64,000 nt of DNA from Telmatospirillum siberiense (GCF_002845745.1 NZ_PIUM01000018.1:1-64000), one strand, 5' to 3'; counted from the stretch's first letter, positions 17,965 to 27,714 are shown. Translations and numbers: made by a program. The notes: generated by a model from the sequence alone, not told the origin.

Positions 17965-18786
17965 ATGAGGCAGTTTGATCTGCGCCGTCCGACGGCGATG
18001 TTTTCTCTGCTGGTGTGGTTGGGGGCGTGCGGCTCAGGTCGGGCCGCCGAGCCCGAGAGCTTAAGTTTTCAAGCCTATTGCGGCGGTCTTGATGCCGCCG
18101 AGATCTCCTTCGTTGCCGAGCAGCAGGATGGCCGTTATCACGGTCATTTATCCATTCTCACCCATGGCATGACGCATTGGATGACTAGGCTGCTGGTCGA
18201 TTCCGACAGTTGGGGGACGGTCACGCCGACCGGTTTCCGCCCCCTCACTTTCAGCCAGGTGAGCAGTTCCAGGGAGAAGAACCGCCGCATCGAGATGCGT
18301 TTCGTCGATGAGGGCGAAACGGCCGAGAAACTGGTGGATGATGAGCGGCGAAACGATGCTTCCCTGGCTCCCGCTGATCCCGATGATCTCGATCCGCCTG
18401 TTCCGGAGGAGGCGCGTCACCACGTGCTCGATCCGGTGACGGCCTTGTTCGAGATGGGGCGACGTGGCATGGCGGGAGAAAAGACCTTTGTCCTCGCCGT
18501 ATTCGATGGCCGGCGCCGCTATGATCTCGCGGTCGAGGCGGTGGGGCCCGGTTCCCACGATATCGGTGGCAAAACATATGATACGCTCGACCTCAAGGCG
18601 GTGATGAATCCGCTGTACGGCTTCCGGCCCCGCGCCATGGATTTCTGGAAAAATGCCGGTTTCAACGTTTTCGTCGGACGAGATATCGGCCTGCCGGTCA
18701 AGATATCGACGACGACCTTCACCGCGGAGACGGTTATCGGGTTGCATGCCTCGTGCCGTGGCGTCCTTCCCTGCCCGCCGTCGTAA
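17965..18786 (+). CDS. DUF3108 domain protein, exported
   Basis: A 273-residue protein with a basic N-terminus and a hydrophobic signal (MFSLLVWLGACGSGRAAEPE). The CGSG context could be read as a lipobox, but LGAC-G fits only loosely. The body matches the DUF3108 pattern: FQAYCGGLDAAEISF, then PVTALFEM, the FDGRRRYDL motif and LDLKAVMNPLYGF. Such proteins are predicted to be periplasmic and beta-rich; their function is unknown. An acidic low-complexity insert (about residues 115-150) is rich in Asp, Glu and Pro. It is not obviously linked to its neighbours. Confidence 0.75.
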   Translation: MRQFDLRRPTAMFSLLVWLGACGSGRAAEPESLSFQAYCGGLDAAEISFVAEQQDGRYHGHLSILTHGMTHWMTRLLVDSDSWGTVTPTGFRPLTFSQVSSSREKNRRIEMRFVDEGETAEKLVDDERRNDASLAPADPDDLDPPVPEEARHHVLDPVTALFEMGRRGMAGEKTFVLAVFDGRRRYDLAVEAVGPGSHDIGGKTYDTLDLKAVMNPLYGFRPRAMDFWKNAGFNVFVGRDIGLPVKISTTTFTAETVIGLHASCRGVLPCPPS

Positions 18787-18864
18787 AGCCTTGCTTTTTT
18801 CGCGCGGCGAACAAATAACAGAGCCCCGTTAGGTTTTTCTGTCCATTTCCGTGAGCTTTCTGTC

Positions 18865-19092
18865 ATGAACCCGAGCGAGATCGCCCGCGTTGAGGCTTAT
18901 CTCAACGCCACTTTCGGTAATTCCACCATTCGCATCGTCCCCCCCAAGAAGCGCGGCGGCCCGATAGAGGTCAGCGTCGGCGGGGAATTCATCGGCGTGC
19001 TCCATCGCGACGACGACGAGGGCGAGGTGTCCTATTCCCTGATGATGACCATCCTGGAGGAGGATTTGCCGACGCTCGCCAAGGTCAAGTGA
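18865..19092 (+). CDS. DUF3126 family small protein
   Basis: A 75-residue protein, MNPSEIARVEAYLNATFGN followed by IRIVPPKKRGGPIEVSVGGE and a D/E-rich loop (HRDDDEGEVSYSLMMTIL), ending LPTLAKVK. This is the complete DUF3126 family, small cytoplasmic proteins found almost only in Alphaproteobacteria and without known role. It stands 78 bases after the DUF3108 gene on the same strand and is followed by a long perfect palindrome. Confidence 0.85.
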   Translation: MNPSEIARVEAYLNATFGNSTIRIVPPKKRGGPIEVSVGGEFIGVLHRDDDEGEVSYSLMMTILEEDLPTLAKVK

Positions 19093-19143
19093 CCGATTTC
19101 CGGTTGTCGGAAATCCATAGGATAATCGACGACAGGCCCCAGT

Positions 19144-19191
19144 GTTCGAATTCTGACGGATGGTGACCATGCCATCCGTCAGAATTCGAAC
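19144..19191. repeat. Perfect 20-bp palindrome with 8-base spacer
   Basis: The arms at 19144-19163 and 19172-19191 are exact reverse complements (gttcgaattctgacggatgg and its partner) around tgaccatg. It lies 52 bases after the DUF3126 stop. Such a stem would be very stable in RNA and could end transcription, but there is no T-run; it may be a dispersed palindrome. Both arms include an EcoRI-like gaattc. Confidence 0.8.
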
Positions 19192-19224
19192 CACCAGTCA
19201 TCCGCCGCATTGAGGGAATTCGCG

Positions 19225-19416
19225 ATGAAGTCGTTCGCCGTCCTGCTGTTTCTTGCCGGACTCGTCCATCTGGGGTTGCAGGTGCCACTGGTGATCGCCG
19301 GTGGCGCCGCCTTGCTTCTGTGGATTCTGTGGAAGCTGAAATATGTCATTCTGGCCCTCGTGGGCCTGGAAATGCTGTTCGGCGGAAACGGTGGCGACGG
19401 CGGCGTAGACGCCTGA
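19225..19416 (+). CDS. Small membrane protein of unknown function
   Basis: A 63-residue protein with two adjoining hydrophobic segments (KSFAVLLFLAGLVHLG and PLVIAGGAALLLWILWKL, then YVILALVGLEMLF) and a glycine- and aspartate-rich tail (GGNGGDGGVDA). I do not recognise the family. The ATG at 19225 is used because GAGGGAA lies 7 bases upstream; a TTG at 19210 is in frame. No operon partner is evident, since a palindrome precedes it and 122 bases follow before the next gene. Confidence 0.6.
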   Translation: MKSFAVLLFLAGLVHLGLQVPLVIAGGAALLLWILWKLKYVILALVGLEMLFGGNGGDGGVDA

Positions 19417-19538
19417 CCTCCGTTTTTCTCAAATCATCTCGCTTTCCGTCTTTACCTCGGCCATCCTCCCACTGAATAGTAGTTTTTAACTAACCGGTTA
19501 TCTCAGATATCGGCCAGTTTTCGGAGGAAATGGGGACC

Positions 19539-20522
19539 ATGAAAACCATCCGGTGGGGAATCATCGGCTGCGGCGACGTCACGGAAGTGAAGAGTGGCCC
19601 CGCTTTCCAAAAGGCCGACAACTCGACGCTCGTCGCCGTGATGCGGCGCGATGCCGATCGGGCCCGCGATTATGCCCGTCGCCACGGGGTGCCCCGCTGG
19701 CATGCGGATGCCGAGGATATCATCGCCGCGAAGGATATCGACGCCGTCTATATCGCGACCAGGCCCGATTCCCATCACGATTATGTCTTGCGTTGCGCCA
19801 AGGCGGGCAAGGCGGTCTATGTCGAGAAACCGATGGCGATGACCTATGGGCAGTGCATCGAGATGGTGACCACCTGCCGCAGCCATGGGGTGCCGGTGTT
19901 CGTCGCCTATTACCGGCGGGCCATGCCTTACTTGTTGAAGGTCAAGGAGCTTTTGGACGAGGGACGGATTGGACGGGTCTGTGCGGTGTCGACCTCTTTT
20001 TTGGAGCGGCTACCCCCCGCTGCCGACATTGCTGGTGGCGCTTTGCCGTGGCGGCTCGATCCGGTCTTTTGCGGAGGAGGCATCTTCTTCGATACCGTTT
20101 GTCATAATTTCGACCTCCTCGATTTTCTTTTCGGCCCGGTGATCGAGGCGAGGGGATTCCCGGTCAACCGGGTGGGGGCTTATACTCCGCCTGATACGGT
20201 GACGGCGAGCTATGCCTTCGAATCGGGGGTGAGGGGAAGCGGTACCTGGTGTTTCGCTGCGGAAAGGAATGCCGAAAGCAATGAAATCATTGGAACGGAG
20301 GGATCGATCGTCTTCCATCCCTTCTCCTTCGCGCCGATCCGTTTGATAAGGGCGGGACAGGTGACCGAATTCCCCATCGTCAATCCGCCGCATGTCCAGC
20401 AACCGCTGATCCAGACCATCGTCGACGAGTTGAACGGCAAGGGGGTTTGTCCCAGTCAGGGGGTGTCGGCGGCCCGCACGGCCTGGGTGGTCGAAACCAT
20501 CCTCAGCGGGGCGTATTTATAA
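19539..20522 (+). CDS. Gfo/Idh/MocA family oxidoreductase
   Basis: A 327-residue NAD(P)-dependent dehydrogenase. It has an N-terminal Rossmann domain with IRWGIIGCGDVTE (residues 4-16), the EKPMAMT motif whose Lys is catalytic (about residue 95), and the second-domain motif GGGIFFDTVCHNFDLLDFLFG containing the conserved D-x-x-x-H. It most likely oxidises or reduces a sugar or cyclitol; the substrate is unknown. The start at 19539 lies 11 bases after GGAGG; the ATG at 19530 is only 2 bases away from it. It stands alone, with 308 non-coding bases after it. Confidence 0.88.
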   Translation: MKTIRWGIIGCGDVTEVKSGPAFQKADNSTLVAVMRRDADRARDYARRHGVPRWHADAEDIIAAKDIDAVYIATRPDSHHDYVLRCAKAGKAVYVEKPMAMTYGQCIEMVTTCRSHGVPVFVAYYRRAMPYLLKVKELLDEGRIGRVCAVSTSFLERLPPAADIAGGALPWRLDPVFCGGGIFFDTVCHNFDLLDFLFGPVIEARGFPVNRVGAYTPPDTVTASYAFESGVRGSGTWCFAAERNAESNEIIGTEGSIVFHPFSFAPIRLIRAGQVTEFPIVNPPHVQQPLIQTIVDELNGKGVCPSQGVSAARTAWVVETILSGAYL

Positions 20523-20830
20523 AAACCGCAAGCCGTTTCCTCGCCTTGCTCTTGCTTGAGAGCGGCGGGTTGCAAGGCGTTCGATCTTTGGAAACGCCAC
20601 GGCGCAAGACATGATAATTTGTATAAAATATTGCCAAAATAACAATCAGCACTTTGATAAGGCGTGGAAATTTCCTCGAATCAGACCGGGGTATTCCTAT
20701 TGTTAATTGACATATTATGCCGCCTCAACCATGGTGACTAACCCGTCGGGACGCTCCCTTACGCTCTCGACCCAGAGATCATGCCTTGAAGGATCGGTTG
20801 GCGCCCTTGCAGCCCGTCAGAGATTTCTGA
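20523..20830. other. Intergenic region without recognised gene
   Basis: The first 90 bases are GC-rich with a weak ccttgc/gcaagg pairing. The rest is AT-rich (tataaaatattgccaaaataac), as expected of a promoter for the following plus-strand gene. No reading frame with plausible codon use and no strong terminator is seen. Confidence 0.6.
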
Positions 20831-22279
20831 ATGCGCACCGTTGCAGACATTCATGAGGATATAACCGCCCGCCAAGCCAAGGTTTCCGGGAAGTTCGGTT
20901 ATTTTTTCGTGCAGTGGATCAAATTCCGCGACCACTCCGATCGTCTTTACGAAGCGCGGGGCGAAAACGGTGAGACTTATCTGCAGTTCCGTCTGATGCA
21001 GAACCATGTCGTCGAATCGGCTGCCATATTCGAGACGGTCCTGACCCATTGGAAGGAAACGGATCAGGAAGCCCGTATTTTCAATTTTCTGAATTCGGAA
21101 GACACCAACGGGAACGGAATCTGGCACTATCTGGCCGATACCTTGCGGGAGCATGAAGGGGTGTCGACCCTGAAAATCGCCCGCACCCTGCTGGCGATGG
21201 ACATCGATTTCTCCCGTCGAAATCGGCTTGGAATATCACCGCTATCCAAGATGTTGCTGCCGGCGCCCCGGTGGCAATCGTTGAACGCGCTCATTCAGAC
21301 GAAACATCTTTCCATCGAGAATATCGAAGGGGCCATCAACGAGCGATCCAAGGATCAGGCGCAACGCAACCATCTGATGACGATGATCTTCACCAGCGAC
21401 ATCGAGGATAATCGGGGGTTGCTGTCCCAGCACGTCCTGCATCAGGCGGTGCAGCCGCAGGCCGATATCACCTTGCGCGCCGCGACATGTCGGTTGTTTT
21501 TCGAATATGTGGATGTGGAGCAGGGGGGGACTGCCTTCTTCAAGCTGATCTCCATTGCCAATCACGCCATGTTCGACGACCTGATGCGGCTTCTGATCCA
21601 TAATACGGCCGAGACGGTCAATTCGATGGGCGCGCCCGACGTCGCCACCCGGAAGAGCTATGGCCAGGCCTATCTGGCGAAAAAGCTGCTGCGGCGCGAT
21701 AAACGGGGCGAGAATGTGCTGTTCAAGGCATTGTTCGCCGGCAAGCACAATCATATGCGCAAGATATCGAGCCTGTTGCATAACGACAATCTGGCCATGC
21801 GCACGACCTTTCGCGGTGAAACGGTCCGCAAGGATCTGGTGGTCGACAAGGCTTCTCCGGCGCCTTGCAATCCGTTGCTTTCCTTGCTGCTCCAGCAGGA
21901 CGTCGAAGGCAATACCGTTTTGCACCACACCATTCTGCGCAATGACGTGCAGGCGCTCAAATGGCTGTTTTCCGGTTTGGCGCCCAATGACATGTACGCC
22001 ATCATCAAATCCTTTCCCAATCGCTACGGCCTGACGCTGTTGGGCATGGTGCAGCCCGAGATCGTCAAGGCGAAGCTTGGTCACGCGATGGCGGCGAAGG
22101 CTATCTCGCCACAGCGGGCGAAAGAGATTTTCGTGGCATTGAATGGCGCCGACCAGGATCTCAAGGATTATCTGGATGCGCGGCTCAAGGAAATCGACGA
22201 ACTGGCCACTCTGGTCGGGCGCAAGGAGCCGCTTCCTCCTTCCTTCCAGCTTCCCAGGAACGCCCCGGCCTCCAATTGA
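20831..22279 (+). CDS. Unrecognised 482-residue protein with ankyrin-like repeats
   Basis: No family is recognised with certainty. Several segments follow the ankyrin plan of a D-x-x-G-N/E-x-x-L/H opener and two helices: DTNGNGIWHYLADTL with KIARTLLAMDIDFSRRNRLG (about 95-140), DKRGENVLFKALFAGKHNHM (about 285-305), and DVEGNTVLHHTILRNDVQAL (about 358-378). The region 235-275 (ISIANHAMFDDLMRLLIHN) has similar spacing. There is no signal peptide or membrane helix, so it should be cytoplasmic. Such repeats usually bind proteins. The gene is alone between AT-rich spacers and has normal, GC-rich codon use. Confidence 0.7.
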   Translation: MRTVADIHEDITARQAKVSGKFGYFFVQWIKFRDHSDRLYEARGENGETYLQFRLMQNHVVESAAIFETVLTHWKETDQEARIFNFLNSEDTNGNGIWHYLADTLREHEGVSTLKIARTLLAMDIDFSRRNRLGISPLSKMLLPAPRWQSLNALIQTKHLSIENIEGAINERSKDQAQRNHLMTMIFTSDIEDNRGLLSQHVLHQAVQPQADITLRAATCRLFFEYVDVEQGGTAFFKLISIANHAMFDDLMRLLIHNTAETVNSMGAPDVATRKSYGQAYLAKKLLRRDKRGENVLFKALFAGKHNHMRKISSLLHNDNLAMRTTFRGETVRKDLVVDKASPAPCNPLLSLLLQQDVEGNTVLHHTILRNDVQALKWLFSGLAPNDMYAIIKSFPNRYGLTLLGMVQPEIVKAKLGHAMAAKAISPQRAKEIFVALNGADQDLKDYLDARLKEIDELATLVGRKEPLPPSFQLPRNAPASN

Positions 22280-22510
22280 TCTTCTCTGATCTGTGCCGGC
22301 ATGTCGTTTCGGCAGTCGCCAGGCGCGAGAGGCTCTTTATTTTTCCAAAATCCGAGTCCGGCTCGCTGGTATGAGTGAATCATGTGCATTTATTTTTGAT
22401 GCATAAGATATCAATATACGCATTTTAATTTTCAAAATTAAATAATTAATATACAGTACATTTACAAATAATGTGTTTGTAGCTGTTCTTCCTGCTGTTA
22501 TTATCGCCTT

Positions 22511-22873
22511 ATGATTAAGGAAGGCAATATTCGTCGCGGACGTTACTTAAATGTGCCGCGGAAACTCGATCTGATGGTGATGATCGGCGGACGCATGGTC
22601 CGGGTGCTCGATGCCACCTTGCGGACGATCAGATTGGAGACGGTCGGCGGCGTTGCCCCGGGCGACATCCGAATCACCCTTTATCCGATAGGGGGGGATG
22701 GCAGGGTCGAAACGGAAGCCGGGGTGGAGGCCGTGGCCCGTGTCATCGACCAGAATGACAAGGCCAGTCATCTGGCTTTTATAGTGTCGACCTATCCCCT
22801 GTCCAAGCTGATCATCAGCAGCCTCGCCCATCGACAGGGAATCGAGCCTTATCATCGGAAGATAGGTCTGTGA
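22511..22873 (+). CDS. Unrecognised 120-residue protein
   Basis: A small basic protein, MIKEGNIRRGRYLNVPRKL and onward, predicted mostly as beta strands (DLMVMIGGRMVRVLDATLRTIRLETVG, ITLYPIGGDG). The overall look is of a PilZ-like barrel, but the RxxxR and D/NxSxxG motifs that bind cyclic di-GMP are not convincingly present, so I do not assign it. It is preceded by 230 AT-rich bases containing the palindrome tttaatttt-c-aaaattaaa at 22424-22442. No good ribosome-binding site other than AAGGAA-like sequence is seen. Confidence 0.5.
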   Translation: MIKEGNIRRGRYLNVPRKLDLMVMIGGRMVRVLDATLRTIRLETVGGVAPGDIRITLYPIGGDGRVETEAGVEAVARVIDQNDKASHLAFIVSTYPLSKLIISSLAHRQGIEPYHRKIGL

Positions 22874-22982
22874 TCGATAGATAAATTACGTCGGCGCCGC
22901 TGTCTTGTTATTTACCGTTCGGCCCCCAACCTGTTGTCGATAGGCAATAGGAAAACAAAAAAACGTCACGGGGAGCCAAACG

Positions 22983-23954
22983 ATGCAGTCCATTCGCCTC
23001 ATTGCGGGTGTTCTCTTCATTTTGTCGATCGTTCCGGCTGCACGGGCCGAGGATGTGGTTCGCCTGGGCAATTTGAAGTTCGCCCATTACGGCGCCGTTT
23101 CCTACATGAAGGAAATCGCCGGAAAATATTCGTTGAAGATTGAGGAAAAGGTCTTTCCCAAGGGCATCGACATCATGCCGGCGATCGTCGCCGGCGAAAT
23201 CGACGTCGCGGCCAGCGCGCTCGACGCCGCCATCGCGGGGCGGGCCGGCGGGGCCGGCATTTATGCCGTCGCCGGTTTCGCCAAGGGGGGCGCCCGGATT
23301 GTCGGGCGCACCGACCTCGGCTTGAAAAGCATCGCGGAGCTGAAAGGGCGAAAAGTCGGGGTTCCGCGCGGCGGAGCCCAGGAATTGCTGCTGTTCGCCG
23401 AATTGGCCAAATACGATCTCACTTGGTCGGACAAGCCGGGCAAGGATGTGCAGATCGTCTATCTGCCTTACGCCGATCTCAATCAGGCGCTGATGTCCAA
23501 GGAGATCGACGCCATGAGCCAATCCGAGCCGCAGTCTTCCCAGGCGATCAACAAGGGATTCGGTCTGGAGATCAACAAGCCTTACGACACGGCGATGGGC
23601 GAACCCATCCGTGTGCTGGTGATTACCGAAAAACTTTATAAGGAAAAGCCGGATGTCGCCCAGCGCCTGATGAATTGCTTCGTCGAGGCGACGGCGACTT
23701 TTTTATCCAATTCCCAACTGTCCATGGGCTATGTGCGCACCCAGATGTTTAAGGGCCAGATCTCCGACGATGACTACCGGGACGCCATGGGCAACGCGGC
23801 TTTCACTTACGATCTGCCCATCGAACATGTGCAAATCACCACCGATCTGATGGTCAAATATGGTGTGGGCCGGATGAGCAGCCCGCCGAAGGCGGAGGAT
23901 TGGGTCAAGCTCGACCTGCTCGCCAAGGCCAAGGCGGCGGCGGGGGTCAAGTAA
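22983..23954 (+). CDS. ABC transporter substrate-binding protein (SsuA/TauA/NrtA type)
   Basis: A 323-residue periplasmic protein with a signal peptide (MQSIRLIAGVLFILSIVPAARA, cleavage before EDVV). The mature part shows the NMT1/SsuA-like fold: VVAGEIDVAASALDAAIA-type ligand loop, then the hinge strand LKGRKVGVPRGGAQELLL. This group binds sulfonates, nitrate, taurine, thiamine precursors or bicarbonate, and the sequence alone does not decide which. Its stop is 34 bases before the permease and it forms a three-gene operon with 23989-25664. The start follows GGGGAGCC by 6 bases. Confidence 0.88.
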   Translation: MQSIRLIAGVLFILSIVPAARAEDVVRLGNLKFAHYGAVSYMKEIAGKYSLKIEEKVFPKGIDIMPAIVAGEIDVAASALDAAIAGRAGGAGIYAVAGFAKGGARIVGRTDLGLKSIAELKGRKVGVPRGGAQELLLFAELAKYDLTWSDKPGKDVQIVYLPYADLNQALMSKEIDAMSQSEPQSSQAINKGFGLEINKPYDTAMGEPIRVLVITEKLYKEKPDVAQRLMNCFVEATATFLSNSQLSMGYVRTQMFKGQISDDDYRDAMGNAAFTYDLPIEHVQITTDLMVKYGVGRMSSPPKAEDWVKLDLLAKAKAAAGVK

Positions 23955-23988
23955 TAGATCTGACCTGTTAACAGCGAGGGCGGATGAA

Positions 23989-24813
23989 ATGATGCGGCGC
24001 GGATGGTGGCGGGGTCTGTTGCGCGGCGTGGCCGTCCCCGTCCTGGTTGTCGCTTTCTGGCAGGGTCTGGCATCGCTGGGGGTCGTCAACAGTCAGATCT
24101 TGCCGTCCCCCATCGCCGTGATCGAGCGCTGGTGGGCCTATCTGGCGCCGCTGGAGGCTTATCGTCCGGCGGAGGGCTCATGGCTCGCCTGGGTTTTTTC
24201 GGGCGAGTTGCCGGCTGACGCGGTGGCCAGTCTGATGCGGGTTTTCGGCGGATTTGCCATCGGGGGCGGGCTGGCATTGCCGCTCGGTCTGCTGATGGGG
24301 GCCAATCGGCGCGTTTTCAGCCTGTTCAATCCCCTGGTGCAGATCCTGCGGCCGATTCCGCCGATCGCCTTCATTCCCCTGTCGATCCTGTGGTTCGGTC
24401 TGGGCAATCCCCCGGCGATCTTCCTCATTTCCATCGGCGCCTTCTTTCCCATGCTGATGAACACCATCACCGGCGTACAGACCGTCGATGGGATCTATAT
24501 CCGGGCGGCGCGCAATCTGGGCGTGCGCCCCTGGACCATGTTCACCCGCATCATGTTGCCGGCCGCCATGCCCTACATTCTGACCGGCGCGAGGATCGGC
24601 ATGGGAACCGCCTTCATCGTGGTCATCGTTTCGGAGATGATCGCGGTGAACAGCGGACTCGGTTTCCGCATTCTGGAGGCTCGGGAATATTTCTGGTCCG
24701 ACAAGATCATCGCCGGGATGTTTTCCATCGGCATCCTTGGCCTGGGCATCGATGTGGCGATGAATTCCCTCAGCCGGATTTTGCTCAAATGGCATCGCGG
24801 CCTGGAAAGTTGA
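23989..24813 (+). CDS. ABC transporter permease (SsuC/TauC type)
   Basis: A 274-residue inner-membrane permease with about six helices (VAVPVLVVAFWQGLASLGV, VASLMRVFGGFAIGGGLALPLGLLMG and others). The cytoplasmic EAA loop that docks the ATPase reads YIRAARNLGVRPWTMFTRIMLPAAMPYILTGARIGMGTAF. It pairs with the neighbouring binding protein and ATPase. Two adjacent ATGs (23989 and 23992) can serve as start. There is a 5-base gap to the ATPase start. Confidence 0.9.
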   Translation: MMRRGWWRGLLRGVAVPVLVVAFWQGLASLGVVNSQILPSPIAVIERWWAYLAPLEAYRPAEGSWLAWVFSGELPADAVASLMRVFGGFAIGGGLALPLGLLMGANRRVFSLFNPLVQILRPIPPIAFIPLSILWFGLGNPPAIFLISIGAFFPMLMNTITGVQTVDGIYIRAARNLGVRPWTMFTRIMLPAAMPYILTGARIGMGTAFIVVIVSEMIAVNSGLGFRILEAREYFWSDKIIAGMFSIGILGLGIDVAMNSLSRILLKWHRGLES

Positions 24814-24818
24814 CGGTG

Positions 24819-25664
24819 ATGACCGATACCGGATCCGGTTTGATCATGACGAAGGGTCGCCAGATATCTCTTTATCCGGCGGACGCACAGGCGCAGATCA
24901 GCATCCGTGGGCTTGGCAAGGTGTTTCCTCGCGGTCTGGTCGAAGCCTTGAAAGATATCGATCTGGACATCCCGGCGGGGCAGTTCGTCAGTTTGCTCGG
25001 GCCGTCGGGGTGCGGAAAATCGACCCTGCTGAATGCCATTGCCGGCTTCGAGGTCCCCACGTCCGGGCAACTCCTGGTCGACGGGCGGGCGGTCAGCGGC
25101 CCGGGACCCGACCGCGGCATGGTTTTTCAGGAATATGCCCTGTTCCCCTGGATGAGCGTGGCGAAGAACATTTCCTTTGGCCTTGACGTCAAGGGCGTGC
25201 CGAAGGCGGAGGCCGCGGCGAGGGTCGAGATGTTGCTGGCGAAATTGCGGCTGGCCGAGTTTCGCGATCGCTATCCGAAGGATTTATCCGGGGGCATGCG
25301 CCAGAGAGTGGCCATCGCCCGTATCCTGGCCCTCGATTCTCCGATCATGCTGATGGATGAACCTTTCGGTGCGCTCGATTCCCTGACCCGGCGGACGCTT
25401 CAGGACGAATTGCTACGGATCTGGCAGGAATTCGGCAAGACCATCGTCTTCGTGACGCATTCGATCGAAGAATCGCTCTATCTGTCGGACCGGGTCGTGG
25501 TGATGACCTATCGTCCGGGTACGATCAAGCGCGATCTCATGGTCGATCTGGCCCATCCGCGCGATCCCAGCAGTAGCGACTTCAACCGGTTGAAACGAGA
25601 GCTTTCCCAACTGGTGATGGAGGAGCAGACCCGTTCCGAGGGTCTGCTCCCGACCGGCGATTGA
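24819..25664 (+). CDS. ABC transporter ATP-binding protein (SsuB/TauB type)
   Basis: A 281-residue ATPase energising the preceding importer. Walker A is LLGPSGCGKSTLLNAI, the Q-loop MVFQEYALFPWMSV, the signature LSGGMRQRVAIARIL, Walker B IMLMDEPFGALDS, and the switch histidine VTHSIEES. An N-terminal extension of about 25 residues precedes the usual start of the domain, and an alternative ATG at 24846 would shorten it. The C-terminal tail (RYRPGTIKRDLMVDLAHPRD-like) matches nitrate/sulfonate/taurine transporters. The stop is only 2 bases from the convergent ilvD stop. Confidence 0.9.
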   Translation: MTDTGSGLIMTKGRQISLYPADAQAQISIRGLGKVFPRGLVEALKDIDLDIPAGQFVSLLGPSGCGKSTLLNAIAGFEVPTSGQLLVDGRAVSGPGPDRGMVFQEYALFPWMSVAKNISFGLDVKGVPKAEAAARVEMLLAKLRLAEFRDRYPKDLSGGMRQRVAIARILALDSPIMLMDEPFGALDSLTRRTLQDELLRIWQEFGKTIVFVTHSIEESLYLSDRVVVMTYRPGTIKRDLMVDLAHPRDPSSSDFNRLKRELSQLVMEEQTRSEGLLPTGD

Positions 25665-25666
25665 GG

Positions 25667-27523
25667 TTAGTCGGCCCGTTCGACCTGGCTGACGTCGCGG
25701 ACGGCCCCCTTGGACGCACTGGTGGTGAGCGCCGCATAGGCGCGCAGCGCCTGCGAGACCTGACGTTGCCGGGAGACCGGTTTCCAGGCCTTGGCCCCTT
25801 TGGCTTCCATGGCGGCGCGGCGGGCGGCCAGTTGCTCGTCCGTCAGTTTGACGCCGATCTTCCGGTGGGGAATGTCGATTTCGATGATATCGCCCGATTC
25901 GACCAGTCCGATGGCCCCGCCTTCGGCGGCTTCCGGCGAGACATGGCCGATCGACAGGCCGGAGGTGCCGCCCGAGAACCGTCCGTCGGTGATCAGGGCG
26001 CAGGCCTTGCCGAGATGCCGGCTCTTCAGATAGCTGGTGGGATAGAGCATTTCCTGCATGCCGGGACCGCCCTTCGGCCCCTCGTAGCGGATCAGCACGA
26101 CATCGCCTTCCTTGACGTCGCCCCCCAGGATCTTGGCCACGGCCTCTTCCTGGCTTTCGCAGATCACGGCGGGGCCGGAGAACACCAGGTTGCTCTTGTC
26201 GACGCCGGCGGTTTTGACGATGCATCCGTCGAGGGCGATATTGCCGTAGAGTACGGCCAGGCCGCCATCCTTGCTGTAAGCATGATCGAGGTCGCGGATC
26301 ACGCCCGTTTGACGGTTGTCGTCCAGGTCTTCGAAGCGGGCGGACTGGCTGAAGGCCTCGGTGGTTCGGACGCCGCCGGGCGCCGCCTGGAAGAAGGTTT
26401 TGACGGCGGGGGCCTTCGATTGGCACACGTCCCATTGCGCCAGGGCCTCGCCCAGGCTCGGCTTATGGACGGTGGGGACGTCCCGGTTCAAAAGGCCGGC
26501 CCGGTCCAGTTCGCCCAGGATCGCCATGATGCCGCCCGCATGATGCACGTCCTCGACGTGAATGTCGGCGACGCTGGGGGCCACCTTGCACAGGTGTGGC
26601 ACCCGGCGTGACAGCCGGTCGATGTCGGCCATGGTGAAGTCGACACCGCCTTCCTGGGCGGCGGCCAGGAGATGCAGCACGGTGTTGGTCGATCCGCCCA
26701 TGGCGATGTCGAGCGTCATGGCGTTTTCGAAGGCCTTGAAGGAGGCTATCGAGCGGGGCAGCACGGAGTCGTCGTTCTGCTCGTAATAGCGCTTGGCCAG
26801 GCTGACGGCCAGCCGGCCGGCTTCCAGGAACAGCTCGCGGCGGTCGGCGTGGGTGGCGACCAGGGTGCCGTTGCCGGGCAGCGACAGGCCGAGCGCCTCG
26901 GTCAGGCAGTTCATCGAATTGGCGGTGAACATGCCGGAGCAGGAGCCGCAGGTCGGACAGGAGGATCGCTCATATTCGGCGACGTCGGAGTCGCTGACCT
27001 TGTCGTCGGCGGCGACGATCATCGCGTCGATCAGATCGACGGCATGGACCTTGCCGCCCACCGTCACCTTGCCGGCCTCCATCGGGCCGCCCGAGACGAA
27101 CACCGTCGGAATGTTGAGGCGCAACGAGGCCATCAGCATGCCGGGTGTGATCTTGTCGCAGTTGGAGATGCAGACCAGGGCGTCGGCGCAATGGGCGTTG
27201 ACCATATATTCGACGGCATCGGCGATCAATTCGCGCGACGGCAGCGAATAGAGCATTCCGGAATGGCCCATGGCGATTCCGTCATCGACCGCGATGGTAT
27301 TGAACTCCTTGGCGACGCCGCCGACCGCTTCGATCTCGCGGGCGACCATCTGGCCCAGATCCTTGAGATGCACATGGCCGGGAACGAATTGGGTGAAGGA
27401 ATTGGCGATGGCGATGATGGGCTTGCCGAAATCGCCATCCTTCATGCCGGTGGCTCGCCATAGTCCACGCGCGCCGGCCATGTTGCGACCATGGGTGGAA
27501 GTACGGGAGCGATATTCGGGCAT
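25667..27523 (-). CDS. ilvD: Dihydroxy-acid dehydratase
   Basis: A 618-residue iron-sulfur enzyme that dehydrates 2,3-dihydroxy acids in isoleucine and valine synthesis. Cluster and metal ligands sit in the conserved blocks [13 protein letters not shown] (about residues 120-132) and [20 protein letters not shown] (about 192-211). The closing motif [23 protein letters not shown] holds the catalytic serine. The start at 27523 ([19 protein letters not shown]) is the family norm. It is transcribed alone and converges with the ABC ATPase gene, stop to stop, with no room for a terminator between. Confidence 0.97.
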   Translation of the reverse strand: MPEYRSRTSTHGRNMAGARGLWRATGMKDGDFGKPIIAIANSFTQFVPGHVHLKDLGQMVAREIEAVGGVAKEFNTIAVDDGIAMGHSGMLYSLPSRELIADAVEYMVNAHCADALVCISNCDKITPGMLMASLRLNIPTVFVSGGPMEAGKVTVGGKVHAVDLIDAMIVAADDKVSDSDVAEYERSSCPTCGSCSGMFTANSMNCLTEALGLSLPGNGTLVATHADRRELFLEAGRLAVSLAKRYYEQNDDSVLPRSIASFKAFENAMTLDIAMGGSTNTVLHLLAAAQEGGVDFTMADIDRLSRRVPHLCKVAPSVADIHVEDVHHAGGIMAILGELDRAGLLNRDVPTVHKPSLGEALAQWDVCQSKAPAVKTFFQAAPGGVRTTEAFSQSARFEDLDDNRQTGVIRDLDHAYSKDGGLAVLYGNIALDGCIVKTAGVDKSNLVFSGPAVICESQEEAVAKILGGDVKEGDVVLIRYEGPKGGPGMQEMLYPTSYLKSRHLGKACALITDGRFSGGTSGLSIGHVSPEAAEGGAIGLVESGDIIEIDIPHRKIGVKLTDEQLAARRAAMEAKGAKAWKPVSRQRQVSQALRAYAALTTSASKGAVRDVSQVERAD

Positions 27524-27714
27524 GACCGGAATCCTTGAAGTTCAACAGGAGAAATGTTCGCAGAACATAACGATATGACCGCCCGAGGGGAAGAGAAGAG
27601 ACAAAATTTCGTCAAAGGGGCGCCGCGGGATGGAAGTCGTCAGAAATACCGTCTGACTTGCAGGCTGAGACTGCTGCGCGCTTTCGCGCCCTCAAAATCT
27701 GAATCGCCCTTTTT

